A stretch of DNA of 64,000 nucleotides from Metaphire vulgaris (GCA_018105865.1 CM030859.1:5884443-5948442), one strand, 5' to 3'. Shown: positions 41,869 to 54,112, counted from the first letter of the stretch. A program made the numbers and translations. The notes: generated by a model not told the origin, from the letters alone.

Positions 41869-42571
41869 TTTTTAGCTGTGCGAACTACACAAGTCTGTCG
41901 CTCATCCTCCTCCTCATCATCATAATAACATTGCAAGGCACAAAATGGAACTAATGTGCCTCGGCTTATAAATCGAACAGATATGTTTTCAATGATGCTC
42001 GAAAAGTTGAGCGCGTGAATGATTCGTCTCTGAGGCACCACGGTCAAGAATTCCAGAATGCAGGACCGTACACACAAAAAGACCGATCTCTGTGATTTTA
42101 GTTCTCGTGAGAGGCGTTGAGAGGAGACGAGTAGAAAGTGATCGCATACTGATCGGACGGTTTCGGTTTATGTCACGTAGTAATTTGCAATCCCAGATGA
42201 GGTATTCTGGTGCTTCTGCTCTGAGGCATTTGTCTACCAGTGACATTATTTTGAACATGATCCTTTTCCGTACCAGTAGCCAGTGAAGGGTCTGTAGGAT
42301 CGGAGTGATGTGCTGGCGTCTAAGAATTCTGCAGCGGCGTTTTTGTACTACTTGCAGTCTCGTGAGTTGCCTTTCAGGGATTAGGTAAAGCAGACTATTA
42401 CAATAGTCTAGACGTGATGTAATGAACGCATGAATAAGTGTCTGTGCAACATCTGTGGTTAGAGAGTCTATGATAGGACGGAGCTCACGAAGTTGGAAGA
42501 AGCTGCTTGAGACTGCTTTACTTATGTGATTGGTCATAGAAAGACTATTTTTTAGGATTACTCCTAAGAAG

Positions 42572-42988
42572 CCGTCCATATAGTACGTACGCACCGAGGT
42601 GGAGGAGGTTTGAGATTTAGGCGATTTGGCGTACAGAAGCGTACAGGGGAGGGGTCATGACTAAATTTGTACGCACGCACATTCAAATTTATAAATAGAT
42701 AGAAGGCTGGTATATTCACACAAACATTTGATTTGAACAAAATTACTTTCTCACGGTCAAACAAAGGGTCCGACTATTGTTCCCACGGTTATTTAAATTT
42801 TAAAAACCTTTAATTTAATAGCAAACAAATGCTTTTTGGCTATGGCTAAAAATTAATTTTCACCGTGCGGGGGTGTTTGCTAATTTGTACGTACGCATAG
42901 GAAGGGTGTTAACCAAAATGTACGGTGTGCAACAGAAGAGGAGGGGGTTGAAAATGACTTTTTTGCGTTCGTACTATATGGACGGCCC
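42572..42988. mobile_element. hAT-type MITE (GGCCGTCCATATAGTACG ends)
   Basis: GCCGTCCATATAGTACGTAC at the left and the inverted CGTACTATATGGACGGC at the right. It interrupts the LINE exactly at RDLGVILKNSLS; host flanks TTAGG are repeated on both sides within a degenerate 8-bp TSD (5 of 8 match). No ORF. Confidence 0.8.
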
Positions 42989-44435
42989 CTAAATCCCTGA
43001 CAGTCTGACGGCTCTTGATTTTGACTCTCCAATGTTGAGATTAGCGGTTTCAATATCAGCTTTCAGTATCTGTCTGCTTTGACCAAGTATGATGAATTCT
43101 GACTTTGTCAGATTTAGTTTTAGTCGATTTATTTTAAGCTAGTTCTCGATATCAGCAATGCAGTTTTCTAATATGAATATCATTGCTTAGATTGGCTGGA
43201 GTGGAGCTGCAGTACAGTTGCACGTCGTCTGCATATAGATAGAATAAAACATTGTGGCGGCTAATGACCTCTTTGAACTTACTTATGAAAAAGATGAAGA
43301 GCAGCGGCCCGAGAATAAAGCCCTGTGGAACTCCACAGGTAACTGGCCTTGGACAGGAAAGCTTCCCCCGTTACCTGACCTGCATCATGCAGTCATTCAG
43401 ATATGATTTGATCCATGCAATTGCTGCTCAGCAGATCCCGAAAGAGTGCCCGAGCCTCCTAAGGAGAATGGGATAGACGACACAATCAAAAGCCGCTGTT
43501 AAGTCAAGTAGGACTAGTGTCGTAACATGTCCATTGTCGGCTGCTTCGAATATATCGGAAAGAATGCTGAGGAGAGCAGTTTCTGTGTAATGGTGGCATC
43601 TCTAGATGGATTGCTGGGTGGGTAAGCAATTATTAACATCAAGATGGCTTCTGAGCTGTTTTGCGACAATTCATTCTATTGTCTTTGAGAGGAAAGAGAG
43701 GTTGGATGTTGGCTGATAGTGTAATATAATATCTGCATCAATGTTTCCCTTTTTGAGTTCCAGTGATATAATCGAACACTTGAGTAAACGGGGTACTGTT
43801 TCTAGTCTTGTGTTAGCAATGCATAAGATGACTGTCATTATTGGGTCTAGAAATATTTCAAATCCTTCTTTGATAATGAAAGTTGCAATCGGATCTAGCT
43901 CAGATGATTTGGTAGGAGACTCAGAGATGACTCTCCTAACCTCTTCTCCTGTAACTGCTGAGAACTTCTCAATTAATTTCACTGCCTGATTTTCGTCTAC
44001 AGTGGGCAGCAGAGATGGATTTTCCTCTAGAGATTCTTTAACTTTCTGGACCTTCTCGTGGAAGAAATTAGAGAACATGTCGGCGGGAAAAGAGAGGTTT
44101 TCATGCTGAGACGAGGTATTTCGCTCCAATAGTTGTGAGATCGACCCCCAGAGTTTATCTGGGGTTTTGCCCTCATCAAGGATGCATCTCGTCCAATAAG
44201 CATTCTTTTTATACTGGAACAGTTCAAGCTTAGTTTTTTCAGCAGCAACCCATCGTTTTTCATCAGCATGATTTTTCGTACGTTTGAACCCCCTCTCATA
44301 GCGTCTACTGATACGCTGTGCTTTGATACATTCATCATCTAACCATGGTTGAACACTTCGTCTCCTGATGCGGATTGTACGATTGGGTGCAAATTTGTTG
44401 GCCAACTCTTGTAATGTGTTGTTATACAAGTTGAT

Positions 44436-45537
44436 CAGGGCGTGACCGGAAGATTCGGCACCAGAAGTTTCACGACGAAAAATTCGGGACGGAAAATTCT
44501 GTACCGGAAAATTCTGTACCGATCATGGAAGATTCGGTACAGGAACATTGGGAACGAAATTTTCAGGACGGCAAATTCGGTTACATGTGTTAGGCACTGG
44601 CTCTACCTCCCCCACACCCTCCCCTCCTCAATTCCAGGGTGCCTCTGGTTTTGTGTGGTTTCTATACTTATGTATATGCCCCTATATATTTAAGTAGAAT
44701 ATTTAAGTAGAATTTAGGAAGGCATACTATTGATAATTATATTCATTTTACTGATTTATGCGGTTTTAGGGTTAGAGTTAGGATTAGGGTTATGGCTAAT
44801 GATCTGTATGTCGAACATGTGGTGACCGGAAGATTCGGTACCGGAAGATTCGGGACGGAAGATTCGGTACCGGAAAATTCGGTACCGGTCACGGAAGATT
44901 CGGTGCCGTTGGGTGCGCGGGGCCCGCTGGGGCTCATGCCACCTTATTGCCCCCGTGGGTGGGCGGATAAGACCGTTCTAACGCAGGGGAGGAAAATAAT
45001 GGCGAGCTACGATAGTAATAGCACGGCGGGTGGGAGCGGTCCGGGAGCCGTTGAATCGGGTCAATTTTCCCTCCAGAAACGGCCTAGCTTAAACCCTGCC
45101 TGTAAAACGTACTACCGTAGCATATCTATCTATTTTGGGCCTTTTCTAGAAGGTCGCATTAAACAGCTCAAGTTCCCTGCACGTATTGCGAGTTTAAAAT
45201 CTGTTTACATCTATTAAGTCGGTGGGGGGGAGCAAAAGCGCGCCTGAACGCTGAGTGTCCGCTAATGACGCGCGACAGTTAAAGCTGTAAAATACCAGCA
45301 GCAGGTGAGGCGTCATCTTACGTGTATGTCGAACCGGTACCGAATTATCCGGTACCGAATCTTCCGGTACCGAATCTTCCACAAGTAAAGTTTTGGTACT
45401 GAATTCTCCGGTGCCGAATCTTCCGGGAACCGAACATGTACCTATTTATCCGGTACTGAATCTTCCACGAGTAAAATTTTGGTGCCGAATTCTCTGGCAC
45501 CGAATGTTCCGGTACCGAATGTTCCGAGAACTCGACC
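44436..45537. mobile_element. foldback-like element with GGTACC arrays, copy 2
   Basis: 44820-45360 is nearly the same as 15712-16261. Here the arrays are longer: a diverged outer array at 44442-44590 (GGAAGATTCGGCACC, GGAAAATTCTGTACC units), an extra 200 bp with GGTTAG-type repeats at 44768-44796, and a longer right array (45340-45530) whose 15-bp units vary. It splits the L2-like LINE linker. Confidence 0.72.
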
Positions 45538-46804
45538 ATGGTCTCTACATTGAGATTCGGGGACATGTTCATGATAGGACTTTCCTTGATCAATGACTTG
45601 GAAGAATGCAGCGCGTTCGACTTTCCTCCAACTCCTCACCTGCCCAAGTATCTCTGGTGCAGGATGTGAAAAGAGATCGAGAACGGAAGTGATACAGGCG
45701 TGATCCGAGATGATTGAGGGCGGGGGGAGGTCAACGTCGACAGCAACTATCGGTCCATGCCTTAAGGTGATCCAAGACAGCTTGTGATTGGTGAGTGGGT
45801 GTAGTGACGTGTTGTAGTGGTCCAAAATTTGAGAAAACGTCAGTCTTTTAGCCTCCGATTCTGTAGGATTCTGCACATGGATGTTAAAATCACCTCCTAT
45901 AACAAGTGTAGCAGGTTCAAGGACGAGAGCCTCAATTAGTGAGGTGAATTCATTGAAAAAGACCTGCGTTGGGGTGTCGGATCCTTGTCTGTATACGAGC
46001 AGAATGATAAGTTGGCTTGGACTAGTATTTAGTCGGATACAAACCGACTCGAATGTCGTTGTAATAGGTAAATCCAATACAATATTCTGGTAGTGAAAAC
46101 GGAAAAAATAGCACTTCATCCTCCTCTTCGATCAGTTCGTACTTTGTCTATGACAGCATAATTAGTTCCACAGGCGAGTTTCAAGCATATATCATCCATT
46201 TGATGGTGCCATGTTTCAGACGCAGTGAAGATATTGTAGCATCGCTCGTCGATTAGTTCTCGGATGGCAATGGACTTGTTCGTAAGCAATCGTACATTTA
46301 GCCAGCCTATCTTGATTTCATTCGCCAAGCTGTTTTTAGGCGATGTTTTAACCCGAGATGAGAGTGGACGGGGTCTGATTTGATTCGTTGATGATAGATG
46401 GTGTCGCATCCATCTCGGTCTCCAAAGGTTTAAGGCAAAAAGTGTATGCCTAGTCGCACGATCAGGTGGTCCAGTGTGGTTGCATTGAATAAGGAACTCC
46501 CTCGTATTAGTCGCATGATTCATTTCGATGAGAAACAGCTTCAAAACCGACAAATGTAAATGAATAATCAGTCTGTTAGATCCACTGAGTGATCTGCCAT
46601 ATCGGTGATCGTATCGGTTAGAATAATCCTTGATAGTAATCTCAAAAACACCTCTATTCACATAAATAGTAACTTCTACTAGCCGATAGGCCTATGTGTA
46701 CGCCAGGTTCCACGATCAGGTGGCCCTGGGTGATTGCTTTGTTAAAGAACTCCCTCGTATTAGACTTTTATATATTGGTTTCAGCTTCTCTCATTTAGTT
46801 AGGT

Positions 46805-47414
46805 TACCGCCTATACTCGCTTTAAAGCCAATAATTTAAGGCCAATTCAAAGGCTTTATATCCTGACCTCGACTTATATGCGAGTATAACTGTTGGATAT
46901 AGTTTCCATACATAGGATGTCGAAAATAATTAATTTAGCTAAAACTTTGTGCGATTAATCACTTTCAACATACGCTACGGCATCTAAATAAAAGTTGGCA
47001 TCAGCGATTTTAAGATTTGTAATTTATAGACACCACATAAATATTAATTGTAATTTATTAGCGCTACATAAATATTAAAATATATTTTTTATAAATTAAA
47101 TTTTTCATATTGTCAAGAATGAGCGAATAGCAGGTTTAAAGTTTTCTTAATCGTCAGGAATCAATCTGTGAATGTAAAATCGTTCAGTTTCTCCATAGTT
47201 CAATGCTAAAACGCAGTTTATCAATCAAAACAATAGCGCCGCGCGCCCAACTAGTGTCCTCCATTGTTCCGACTCTCACAATCACAACAAGAGGGTGCGT
47301 GGCGGTGAAGTCACTTCGACTTATACCGGGTCAATGAATTTAGACACCTTCAAATACAAAAAATTTATGGGTCGACTTATGCTCGGATCAACTTTATCAC
47401 GAGTATGTACAGTA
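46805..47414. mobile_element. pogo-like MITE, diverged copy
   Basis: Same 0.61-kb family as 25582-26188, same orientation, TA at both ends (TACCGCCTATACTCG, GAGTATGTACAGTA). Several small indels make it the most decayed of the three. Confidence 0.85.
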
Positions 47415-47692
47415 GTCTTTATATCCGGCAATGAATTTAGTTATTTTGCTCTCGACATAAGTCACAATTCACATTATTGTATTGCTGGGGGATAGCGGTC
47501 ACGCCATGGTTATGTCAGGCTTGAGGATTACCTGACAGTGTTTGTATGTATATTCAATTTTATCAGATTTTTGTTGGTATTTTCAGTCAGCTTGTTATAA
47601 CACTTGCACGACAAGGTGCTTTCAACTTGACACCTAAAAAGTTGCACAAAGCTATGATTCCGAATATAAGCAGCAATAGCTATGACTACAGG

Positions 47693-48030
47693 CAGTGGCG
47701 TAGCCAAGGGGGGATTTAGGGGTTAAAACCCTCCCTTGGGCACTGACAAAAAATTTTTTAAAATGTGTTTCCATGCATTTTTAATTTTCGGACGCAGTTT
47801 TGAGGGTCAAAACCCCCCTTGGATCTGCTGACCTAAATTTTTTATGTGCCATAGGTGTGACGACTTTTTTTTGCTCATGAGCATCTGAAAGGACAAATTT
47901 TAGAAGGAAAAACATAGGATAGATAGATACATAGGATGATCTTTTTTTGCTTGTCAAGATTTTTCTAAAGTTGGTCATGGTCAAAAGTCAAAACCAACCC
48001 CCTCTTCTGAAAATCCTGGCTACTCCACTG
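47693..48030. mobile_element. hAT MITE with 8-bp TSD ACTACAGG
   Basis: Ends CAGTGGCGTAGCCA and TGGCTACTCCACTG (inverted, one change), flanked by perfect ACTACAGG (47685-47692 and 48031-48038). CAGTGGCGTAGCC is a hAT terminus I know from many animals. The interior holds GACGACTTTTTTTTGCTC and GATGATCTTTTTTTGCTTGT modules. Confidence 0.93.
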
Positions 48031-48184
48031 ACTACAGGCATGTTATACAACAAGTATAGCATTTAATGTGTTTGTGGAAGTGAAACTTGATTAATACAAA
48101 GTTCTTATTAATGCTAAAAGTCATTAGGAATCAAAAACTATATCATAATAATTTGGGACCGGACTTTAGAGGAGTGCCCATAAT

Positions 48185-49563
48185 CAGTGTTGGGGAGTAA
48201 CGAGTTACTGTAACTAAGTTACAGTAAGTTACCAAATCAATAACTATAACTAGATACATTTTAAAAATGTAACTAGTAGCTGTAACTAAAATACTTATTT
48301 GAGGAACTGTAAAGGAAATTTTATAATTGCTTTGCCATTTACTGTTATTTTTATTTCTAATAGAATTTCTATTAAAAGCAAGGAGCAGCACGTCAAGATG
48401 ATAACTTGCAGAGCCTATATTTTCTAAAACGATAACCTATAGCGCTGGCCACGTGCATTGGGAACCTCAGGTTCACAGATAGCGTAGATCTATGTTTCTT
48501 TGAAATAATCATTTCATAGCTATTCGCTACATTTAACAGCTTCTACATCAGAGGTATCACAGTCTGGGCATAGACTAATACTCCGGAGCCAAGTAGTTCA
48601 ATGGAGGATAATTTCTTTGAATTTGATGAGCCCAAATTGATAAACACAGATGCAACAGCTCAAGCAGAGCTGTGTCTGATTGATCCATCAACATATTTTA
48701 AAAGCCTGAATACGGTGCCATTGATTAACAGCTATTTATTTAACACAAGACACCATTACCATCGTGTGCAACTGTGCATTGGTAGAGCGCTTATTTAGTT
48801 CAGGTCAGATTCTGGCCCTGAGATACAACAGGTGGGAGACAAACACTGAGCAGCAGCTTTTGTTGAGACTCAATAGATGACTAATGATGGTGACTAGGGT
48901 GACATCTCCTGAATTGTTCACTAGGAACCTTAAAACATATTTATTTAACATCTCCTATTAGGGATACTTGTAAAGCGCTCTTGACTTTAGCTTTCGCTAT
49001 GCGTACTGCACTATATGAAATTGTCAGAATTAGTTAATAGCTTTATAAGTAAAGTTTTTAACTTGCTAAGGTCACTTGTTGGCTGTAACCTGTTTTTAGC
49101 TTCATTTTTAACTTTCAAAGTGTTTGCAGCTTCTGACTGCAATTTTTACAGTAATATTAAACTGTATTAACTTGCTAATTTCTCGCTTCCTAACAACTTA
49201 ATATTCGTGGCACTAAAGTCTTGTACATATATTAGTAATGGCTTCTGTATTTGCTTAGTATCAACTGCTTGTTTCAATTCAACTACTTACGTTTTATTTC
49301 TAATGTTGAACAACAAAACATACGAAATGAAACTGTAAATGTAAAAACTTATTCCACAATTGGTACTACCGGTAAGGTCTATATTTTGAACTTTGTAGTG
49401 TATTTTTAACTACAAGTAACTGTAACTAGTTACTTCACAATTAACTGTAATGTTAACTAGTTACTATTTTGAAAAGTATCTTGTAACTGTATCTAGTTAC
49501 TTGTTTACATTGCAACTTGTAACTGTAACTAGATACAAATGAAAAGTAACTTACCCAGCACTG
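48185..49563 (+). mobile_element. hAT element with transposase C-terminal remnant
   Basis: Ends CAGTGTTGGGGAGTAACGAG and the complement of CAGTGCTGGGTAAGTTAC, TSD CCCATAAT perfect at 48177-48184 and 49564-49571. The transposase remnant (48600-48882) reads INTDATAQAELCLIDPSTYF, then shifted ALVERLFSSGQILALRYNRW and QQLLLRLNR*: the hAT dimerisation domain (P--ERLFS-GG-I---RN-L). A LINE 3' scrap (48890-49020: LFTRNLKTYLFNISY* then GCACTATATGAAATTGTC) is inserted behind it. Long GTAACTAGTTAC subterminal palindromes are present. Confidence 0.92.
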
Positions 49564-49840
49564 CCCATAATTACTTTGGTGACCAGATACACCAGGAATC
49601 AAATGTTCCACCTACCACTCTATGGCACAACACCATAATTTGAGGACATGGGCAGAAGGTGACACTATGGCCCTCGACGGCTACATGCTGCTGCTGACGA
49701 TGATGGCAGTGGCTGTTGCTTCATTTACGTTTGGCATTCAGAAACAATTTACGCCCATAAAATCCACTTTTACTGCAATTCGTGTTACTGCTTGTTGGAC
49801 GGTGGCGGTCATTTTTCTATGGTCAAGTATGTAAATAAAA

Positions 49841-50014
49841 GGTACTTTCCCGTCAGCCGGACCCCAGTAGAGGGATGGTGTAGTTAACGTTAGGGTTAGG
49901 TTTATGGTTAGTGTTATGGTTAGGGTTAGTTTAGAGTCAGGGTTAGGGTTAAGGTCAGGTTCCAGACCAAAAGGCCATTACACTTCACTGGGGTCCGGAT
50001 AACGGGAAAGTACC
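49841..50014. mobile_element. 174-bp MITE with 8-bp TSD AAATAAAA
   Basis: Ends GGTACTTTCCCGT...ACGGGAAAGTACC inverted over about 28 bp, flanked by AAATAAAA (49833-49840 and 50015-50022). The interior is telomere-like GGTTAG repeats. hAT assignment rests on the TSD length. Confidence 0.85.
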
Positions 50015-50034
50015 AAATAAAATCCCGTGTATTT

Positions 50035-50110
50035 ATATAGCGCCTTTGCGGCACCACAACAGTAGCTGCTTATTCTTCGGCGCTCAACCTTTCTTAAAAT
50101 AGCTATGGGA
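50035..50110. repeat. short repeat inverted relative to 55385-55500
   Basis: Contains ATAGCGCCTTTGCGGCACCA and AGTAGCTGCTTATTCTTCGG, matched on the opposite strand near 55.4-55.5 kb, where it precedes a TTTAC tail. Probably a LINE or SINE 3' end. Confidence 0.6.
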
Positions 50111-50455
50111 AAGGTATAAGATCAGCCAAGCAATACTCAACATCCGAGGGGCAGTGATGCTAGGTTGTTACAGCTATGGAGCATTAGTATTATTCTGGCC
50201 TGTATTACGGGCTAACTGGTATGAAGTTAACGATATCTCTGTGCACAGAATTACCAAGTCCTGCAGCAACCATGGGCAGGTACCCGAACCACATAATTCG
50301 ACGAATATTTAACTTTGGAACGCCAATTTAGTAAAATTGCGGGTATCTTTATTTCAAATTGTTAGCAATCAATAACGTAATTACATTTTTGTGTAGAAAT
50401 TCCGCAAACTAACTAAACCAAAGGATAAGAAATTTCGCTTCTGTATCGAGACAAG

Positions 50456-50538
50456 ATGGCGAATCAGAAACGAATTATCTCAAGTATTCTCCACGCGTCC
50501 GAAAAATCATATATCGATCAATCTCAAAAACGAAGCAA
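50456..50538 (+). other. candidate first coding exon of an unidentified gene
   Basis: ATG in good context (ACAAGATGG) opens MANQKRIISSILHASEKSYI and then DQSQKRS, 27 codons plus two bases, ending at a strong donor (CAA|GTAAGTAG). The surrounding 150 bp is richer in CpG than most of the window and is free of TEs, as expected for a promoter-proximal exon. No downstream exon was found and no family is recognised. It could be chance. Confidence 0.3.
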
Positions 50539-50540
50539 GT

Positions 50541-51176
50541 AAGTAGATAACTCGCTATTCGAGAGCTTATTCGGTGTGTCGGCCTATTCACGACCGCTGT
50601 CAAGCAAAGGTTAAATATCGTAGTCCATAATTATTCAAGACGATAACTATATTTTAGGATATTTGTTGCTTTGAGATGAAATAGAAAGAACAATATTTAC
50701 CTACATACTCCTTACTTACTTACTCAATTGGTGTTTCATTTGATACAAGATCTGCATAACGAATCATTTTCACGTTCACCTGGCTTTTATAGAGGCAGCG
50801 ATGCCTCCTAAATCACGCTGAGTCACGGTAGGTTTTTAAATCCTTGGATTCGGATTTTTCCTCTTTGTTTAATATCCATGACTCACAACCACACGAGGCG
50901 ACGGGACACACCGTAGTGCACTGATTAGTCTTGGCTTGGTGATTTTGCTGACCAATTTGTTCTTCCGGATTTTTACCGGCTTCGTCCTCTATTCATTCCA
51001 TGGCCAATCGCGTTTTATGTCATATTTGCATCTTGCATTAATTTAGATCAGGCCTCTGTAAGGCTGCTGGGCCACTATTTAGCCCATTGAACGCGCGGCT
51101 GTGTAGCGAACTTACAAATGAATGAGGGGAAGAATATGAGAGAGAGGCTTCGCAATTTAAAACTAGGTCCCTATCC
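50541..51176. other. non-TE DNA, no recognised gene
   Basis: CpG-containing sequence between the candidate exon and the first big hAT. A TATA-like CTATAAAAGCC on the minus strand near 50785 could be a promoter for leftward transcription, but nothing else supports it. Confidence 0.35.
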
Positions 51177-52066
51177 TAGGGTTGCCAGATATCTAAAGTC
51201 GAAATGCAGGAGATTTTTCCGCGATCAATGCACCCAATCCACGGTCCAGTTCATTGTGAATTATTATGGCTAGAGCTATACTACACTACAGTACTAGAGT
51301 ATAGACTAGGAAAAAGCAACACTGTTCAATGCACTGCATCATCTGCATGTAGTGAATCAATAACAATTACAAACAAGTTATAAAAATATTATTATCATAG
51401 ACCTCCTAACGAGTCAGTTCTTATTCCTAACGTCAAACGGTTTACAGCCTTACAGTACACAAACAAGTGAGTAACAATTACGAATATACACATTTTATAG
51501 GCCCTACTCTACACTCTGTAGTGTAGTCTGTAGAACATTGTACGCCTGCAAGACACTTTTTTGGCTACTTCAGAATCACGAAAATATAAAAGATGTGCCA
51601 GTTTATTCAGGCAGTCTGTAGTCTGTACTTGCATAACTATGAGTATGCTTTATGGCGTGATAAATTGAGGTCATTTCGGCAACCAACACTTTATGATGTA
51701 CGTCAGAAAACGACTTAACGAAAAACGTCTCAATGCCAGCAAAAGTTGTAGCAGATCGGTCATTGTTATTGTGCTCAGAACTCGCAGCATGCTGCTTAAC
51801 ATCGCTAAGACCGCCGTGTGCTACGGAAAAGTATCGCTTAGAGATTTACATAATGTAGGCCTATAGTAAGCTCTCAAAGAATTACTAGAAACACTGCAGA
51901 GGTACGGATATTCTGCTGTCCATGTAGGTCTGAACTGGCAGAAATATTTATTCTTTTTGGCTGTTGCGGGTAGGGTTGCCAGATGCATGGGTAGCCAAAG
52001 GAGGACAGAGCCAGACGAAAAGGAGGACAGAGGAGGACATTGTATACATGAAACCAGCTGTGCAGT

Positions 52067-52430
52067 GGTCGTCCATAAATTACGTAACGCGGTTAGGGGG
52101 TCCTGCCATTTGTTACGAAGTGTGACGACGGGGGGGTGGTGGTCCGGAAATGTTACGTAACGCAAAAAATTTAAGTTACTGTTTTTGGCTTGTCAGAGAT
52201 TTTGAAGAGGAAAAAACAAGGATGACCTCTTTTTTGCTTGCAGGGTTTATCGAGAGGAAAAAATACAAGGATATGAACTTTTTTGTTTGTCAAGACTTTT
52301 TTGGAGGACGAAAATGGAAGGGGTCGGCCCGTTGTTACGTAATATTTTAGGGGTCTGACGTTTTGTTACGTCGCGTTACGTAAGGGGTCAAAAAGTGCCA
52401 AAATCGCGTTACGTAATTTATGTACGGCCC
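52067..52430. mobile_element. hAT-type MITE with GGCCGTCCATAAATTACG ends
   Basis: Left GTCGTCCATAAATTACGTAA and right complement GGCCGTACATAAATTACGTA form 25-bp inverted ends rich in TTACGTAA palindromes. The interior has three copies of a 48-bp module (GACCTCTTTTTGCTTG...GAGAGGAAAAAA). No clear TSD. Confidence 0.75.
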
Positions 52431-52461
52431 CAGGTCATCGAGTTGTATGACTGATGATGAC

Positions 52462-52989
52462 TAGGGCTGCGCCGAGTAACTCGAGTACTCGACTCCAAAT
52501 TGGAGTCGAGTAATATTTTTGGAGTCGAGTACTCGCATAGAATAACTAAACAAAGAATAGAATAGATAAATAAAGAATAACCAAAGAATTTCATTAAAAT
52601 TTGGCCTACCGTTATTTGTTACAAATAATTATTCATCAGTCTTATTTAGGTTATTCTTATTCGTTAAGCCCCAGTTAGTTATGATGTTGTCCACAGTGGG
52701 CCAACTCTAGCGAAGACCTCATATTTCTTGCCAGTACCGGTAAAATAGTTTCTGTTCTGTAACTTCTGTTATACTGAATTTGAAAACGCTTGAATATCCG
52801 AAAAATTGATATGTAACTGTATCTAATGTTTTGCTTTGGTTAAATGAGGGCCATGAGGCAAATAATAAGCATTATGTGACGTGTAACGTTTGCAAATCAT
52901 GTATTTCCGGTTTTACGCGAGTACTCGAGTACTCGCTAAGTAATTCGACTCCTACTCGACTCCTAAACTACTCGGTTAGCGCAGCCTTA
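52462..52989. mobile_element. hAT element, third nesting level, TSD ATGATGAC
   Basis: Ends TAGGGCTGCGC...GCGCAGCCTTA, flanked by perfect ATGATGAC (52454-52461 and 52990-52997). Subterminal GAGTACTCGAGTACTCG/GGAGTCGAG clusters are present at both ends. Confidence 0.92.
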
Positions 52990-53761
52990 ATGATGACTAA
53001 TCGTTTACTGTTTACAGTCTCTGCGTTTGCTACTGGAAAATGGAAATGAAATTAACATTTTGACCATAGACTATTGCATATACACTAGAGATAGAATGAC
53101 GAGAGTCGAGTAGCCTATCACTATTCTGGGACTTTGGACAATCGATATTGGTATTATTAAAACGCTATTTTAATATCGATGATTGGGTAAAATGATATAA
53201 CGGACTGAAACGTAAGAAATTCGTCAATACCGCGAGAACGAAAATTGATAGCATACAAAATCGCAAAAGGAGGACATTTTACAATTTTTAGCTTTTCCGG
53301 GAGGACGGAGGACACGGACCTAAAAAGGAGGACATGTCCTCCTTTTGGAGGACGTCTGGCAACCCTAGTTGCGGGAGCGTCCGAGTCCATCGCATTGTCG
53401 GTAACATTCTTTTTATTCGACATTTGAAAACGTGAGTCACGCGAAAACGAAACTCGTGACGTCGTGGATATGCGCAGCTGCCGTTAAAGTAAGTAAGAAG
53501 CAGAGGGCCTTGCTGTCTGCCTCAGGGCCTCTTTTTCTTGTTTGATATTGTACTAAACTGTACTAATGACTTTTATTTTACGTTTTATCACGCCGGAAAT
53601 GTATTGTTTCGATTTTAAGCTGCATCTCAATTAAGTCTATTGACCTAGCCAAATACGGGAGATTTGGTCTCCCGTGTGGCATCCATCCGGGAGACGGGGC
53701 TGAAATACGGGAGACTCCCGTAAAATACGGGAGATCTGGCAACCCTAGTTAAGGACGGCTC

Positions 53762-54112
53762 ACCGTCGTCTTTTGTCTACGTCTCCAGTGGAGCAGGTGC
53801 AGGTGCAGGAGCACTTGCACCTGCACCACTTAAATGCTTTGGTGACACGCCCAACCAAATGGAGCCGCGTTCTGTGTCACACGAGGTATTCTTAGCGGAC
53901 ACTGAGCCAATTATTGCATTCCAATATCCAATGCCCTTCGGCCAGAGGAGCGAACCACTGTTCGCCGCTGATTAGTGTGACATATGGGACGGTCCTTCGG
54001 AAGCAATGCAAGAATGCATGGAGCGCTTTCTGCATGGAAAAGTGCCAGAGAATGTAATCTCAAGGAGGTTAAATACTATAATACTAGCTTTCTGCCGTAG
54101 GAATTAATTTCC
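53762..54112 (+). other. unassigned open frame interrupted by one stop
   Basis: A frame of about 115 codons with a single TAG: GAGAGAGALAPAPLKCFGDT, PNQMEPRSVSHEVFLADTEP, IIAFQYPMPFGQRSEPLF, then after the stop CDIWDGPSEAMQECMERFLH and GKVPENVISRR. The composition is protein-like, but no family is recognised and no splice sites or TE ends frame it. It may be an old exon or a TE ORF remnant. Confidence 0.25.

Larger units (their letters stand above)
41886..46690 (-). pseudogene. L2-like LINE, near full length, two nested insertions
   Basis: Read on the minus strand: endonuclease IGWLNVRLLTNKSIAIREL, ASETWH (46120-46390), GDFNIHVQNPTESEA (near 45870), WITLRHGPIVAVDV, ISDHACITSVLDL; linker LYNNTLQELANKFAPN, CKQP-type RRRSVQPWLDDECIKAQR; RT with AAFDCVVYPILLRRLG (near 43460), CGVPQGFILGPLLFIFFISK (near 43340) and YADDVQLY (near 43220); C-terminus SRLDYCNSLLYLIPERQLTR, RRQHITPILQTLHWL and LHSGILDRGASETNHS. 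The 3' end is near 41886. Several stops. Interrupted at 44436-45537 and 42572-42988. Confidence 0.85.
51971..53367. mobile_element. hAT element nested in A, TSD GTTGCGGG
   Basis: Ends TAGGGTTGCCAGATG and the inverted CGTCTGGCAACCCTA, flanked by perfect GTTGCGGG (51963-51970 and 53368-53375). Element B retains the empty site. Subterminal GGAGGACA repeats occur at both ends. It holds two more insertions (52067-52430 and 52462-52989). No ORF. Confidence 0.93.
51177..53747 (-). mobile_element. hAT-like element A (TAGGGTTGCCAGAT ends), containing nested hATs
   Basis: Ends TAGGGTTGCCAGAT.../...ATCTGGCAACCCTA. It matches element B (56716-58345) in reverse over its whole unnested length (about 1.2 kb). 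On the minus strand the transposase-like ORF begins MSNKKNVTDNAMDSDAPATR (53423) and, after the nested insertion, goes on KKNKYFCQFRPTWTAEYPYL, CSVSSNSLRAYY (51962-51830). YFCQFRPTWTAEYPYL resembles the BED-like start of hAT transposases. No TSD is visible at its ends. Confidence 0.8.
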
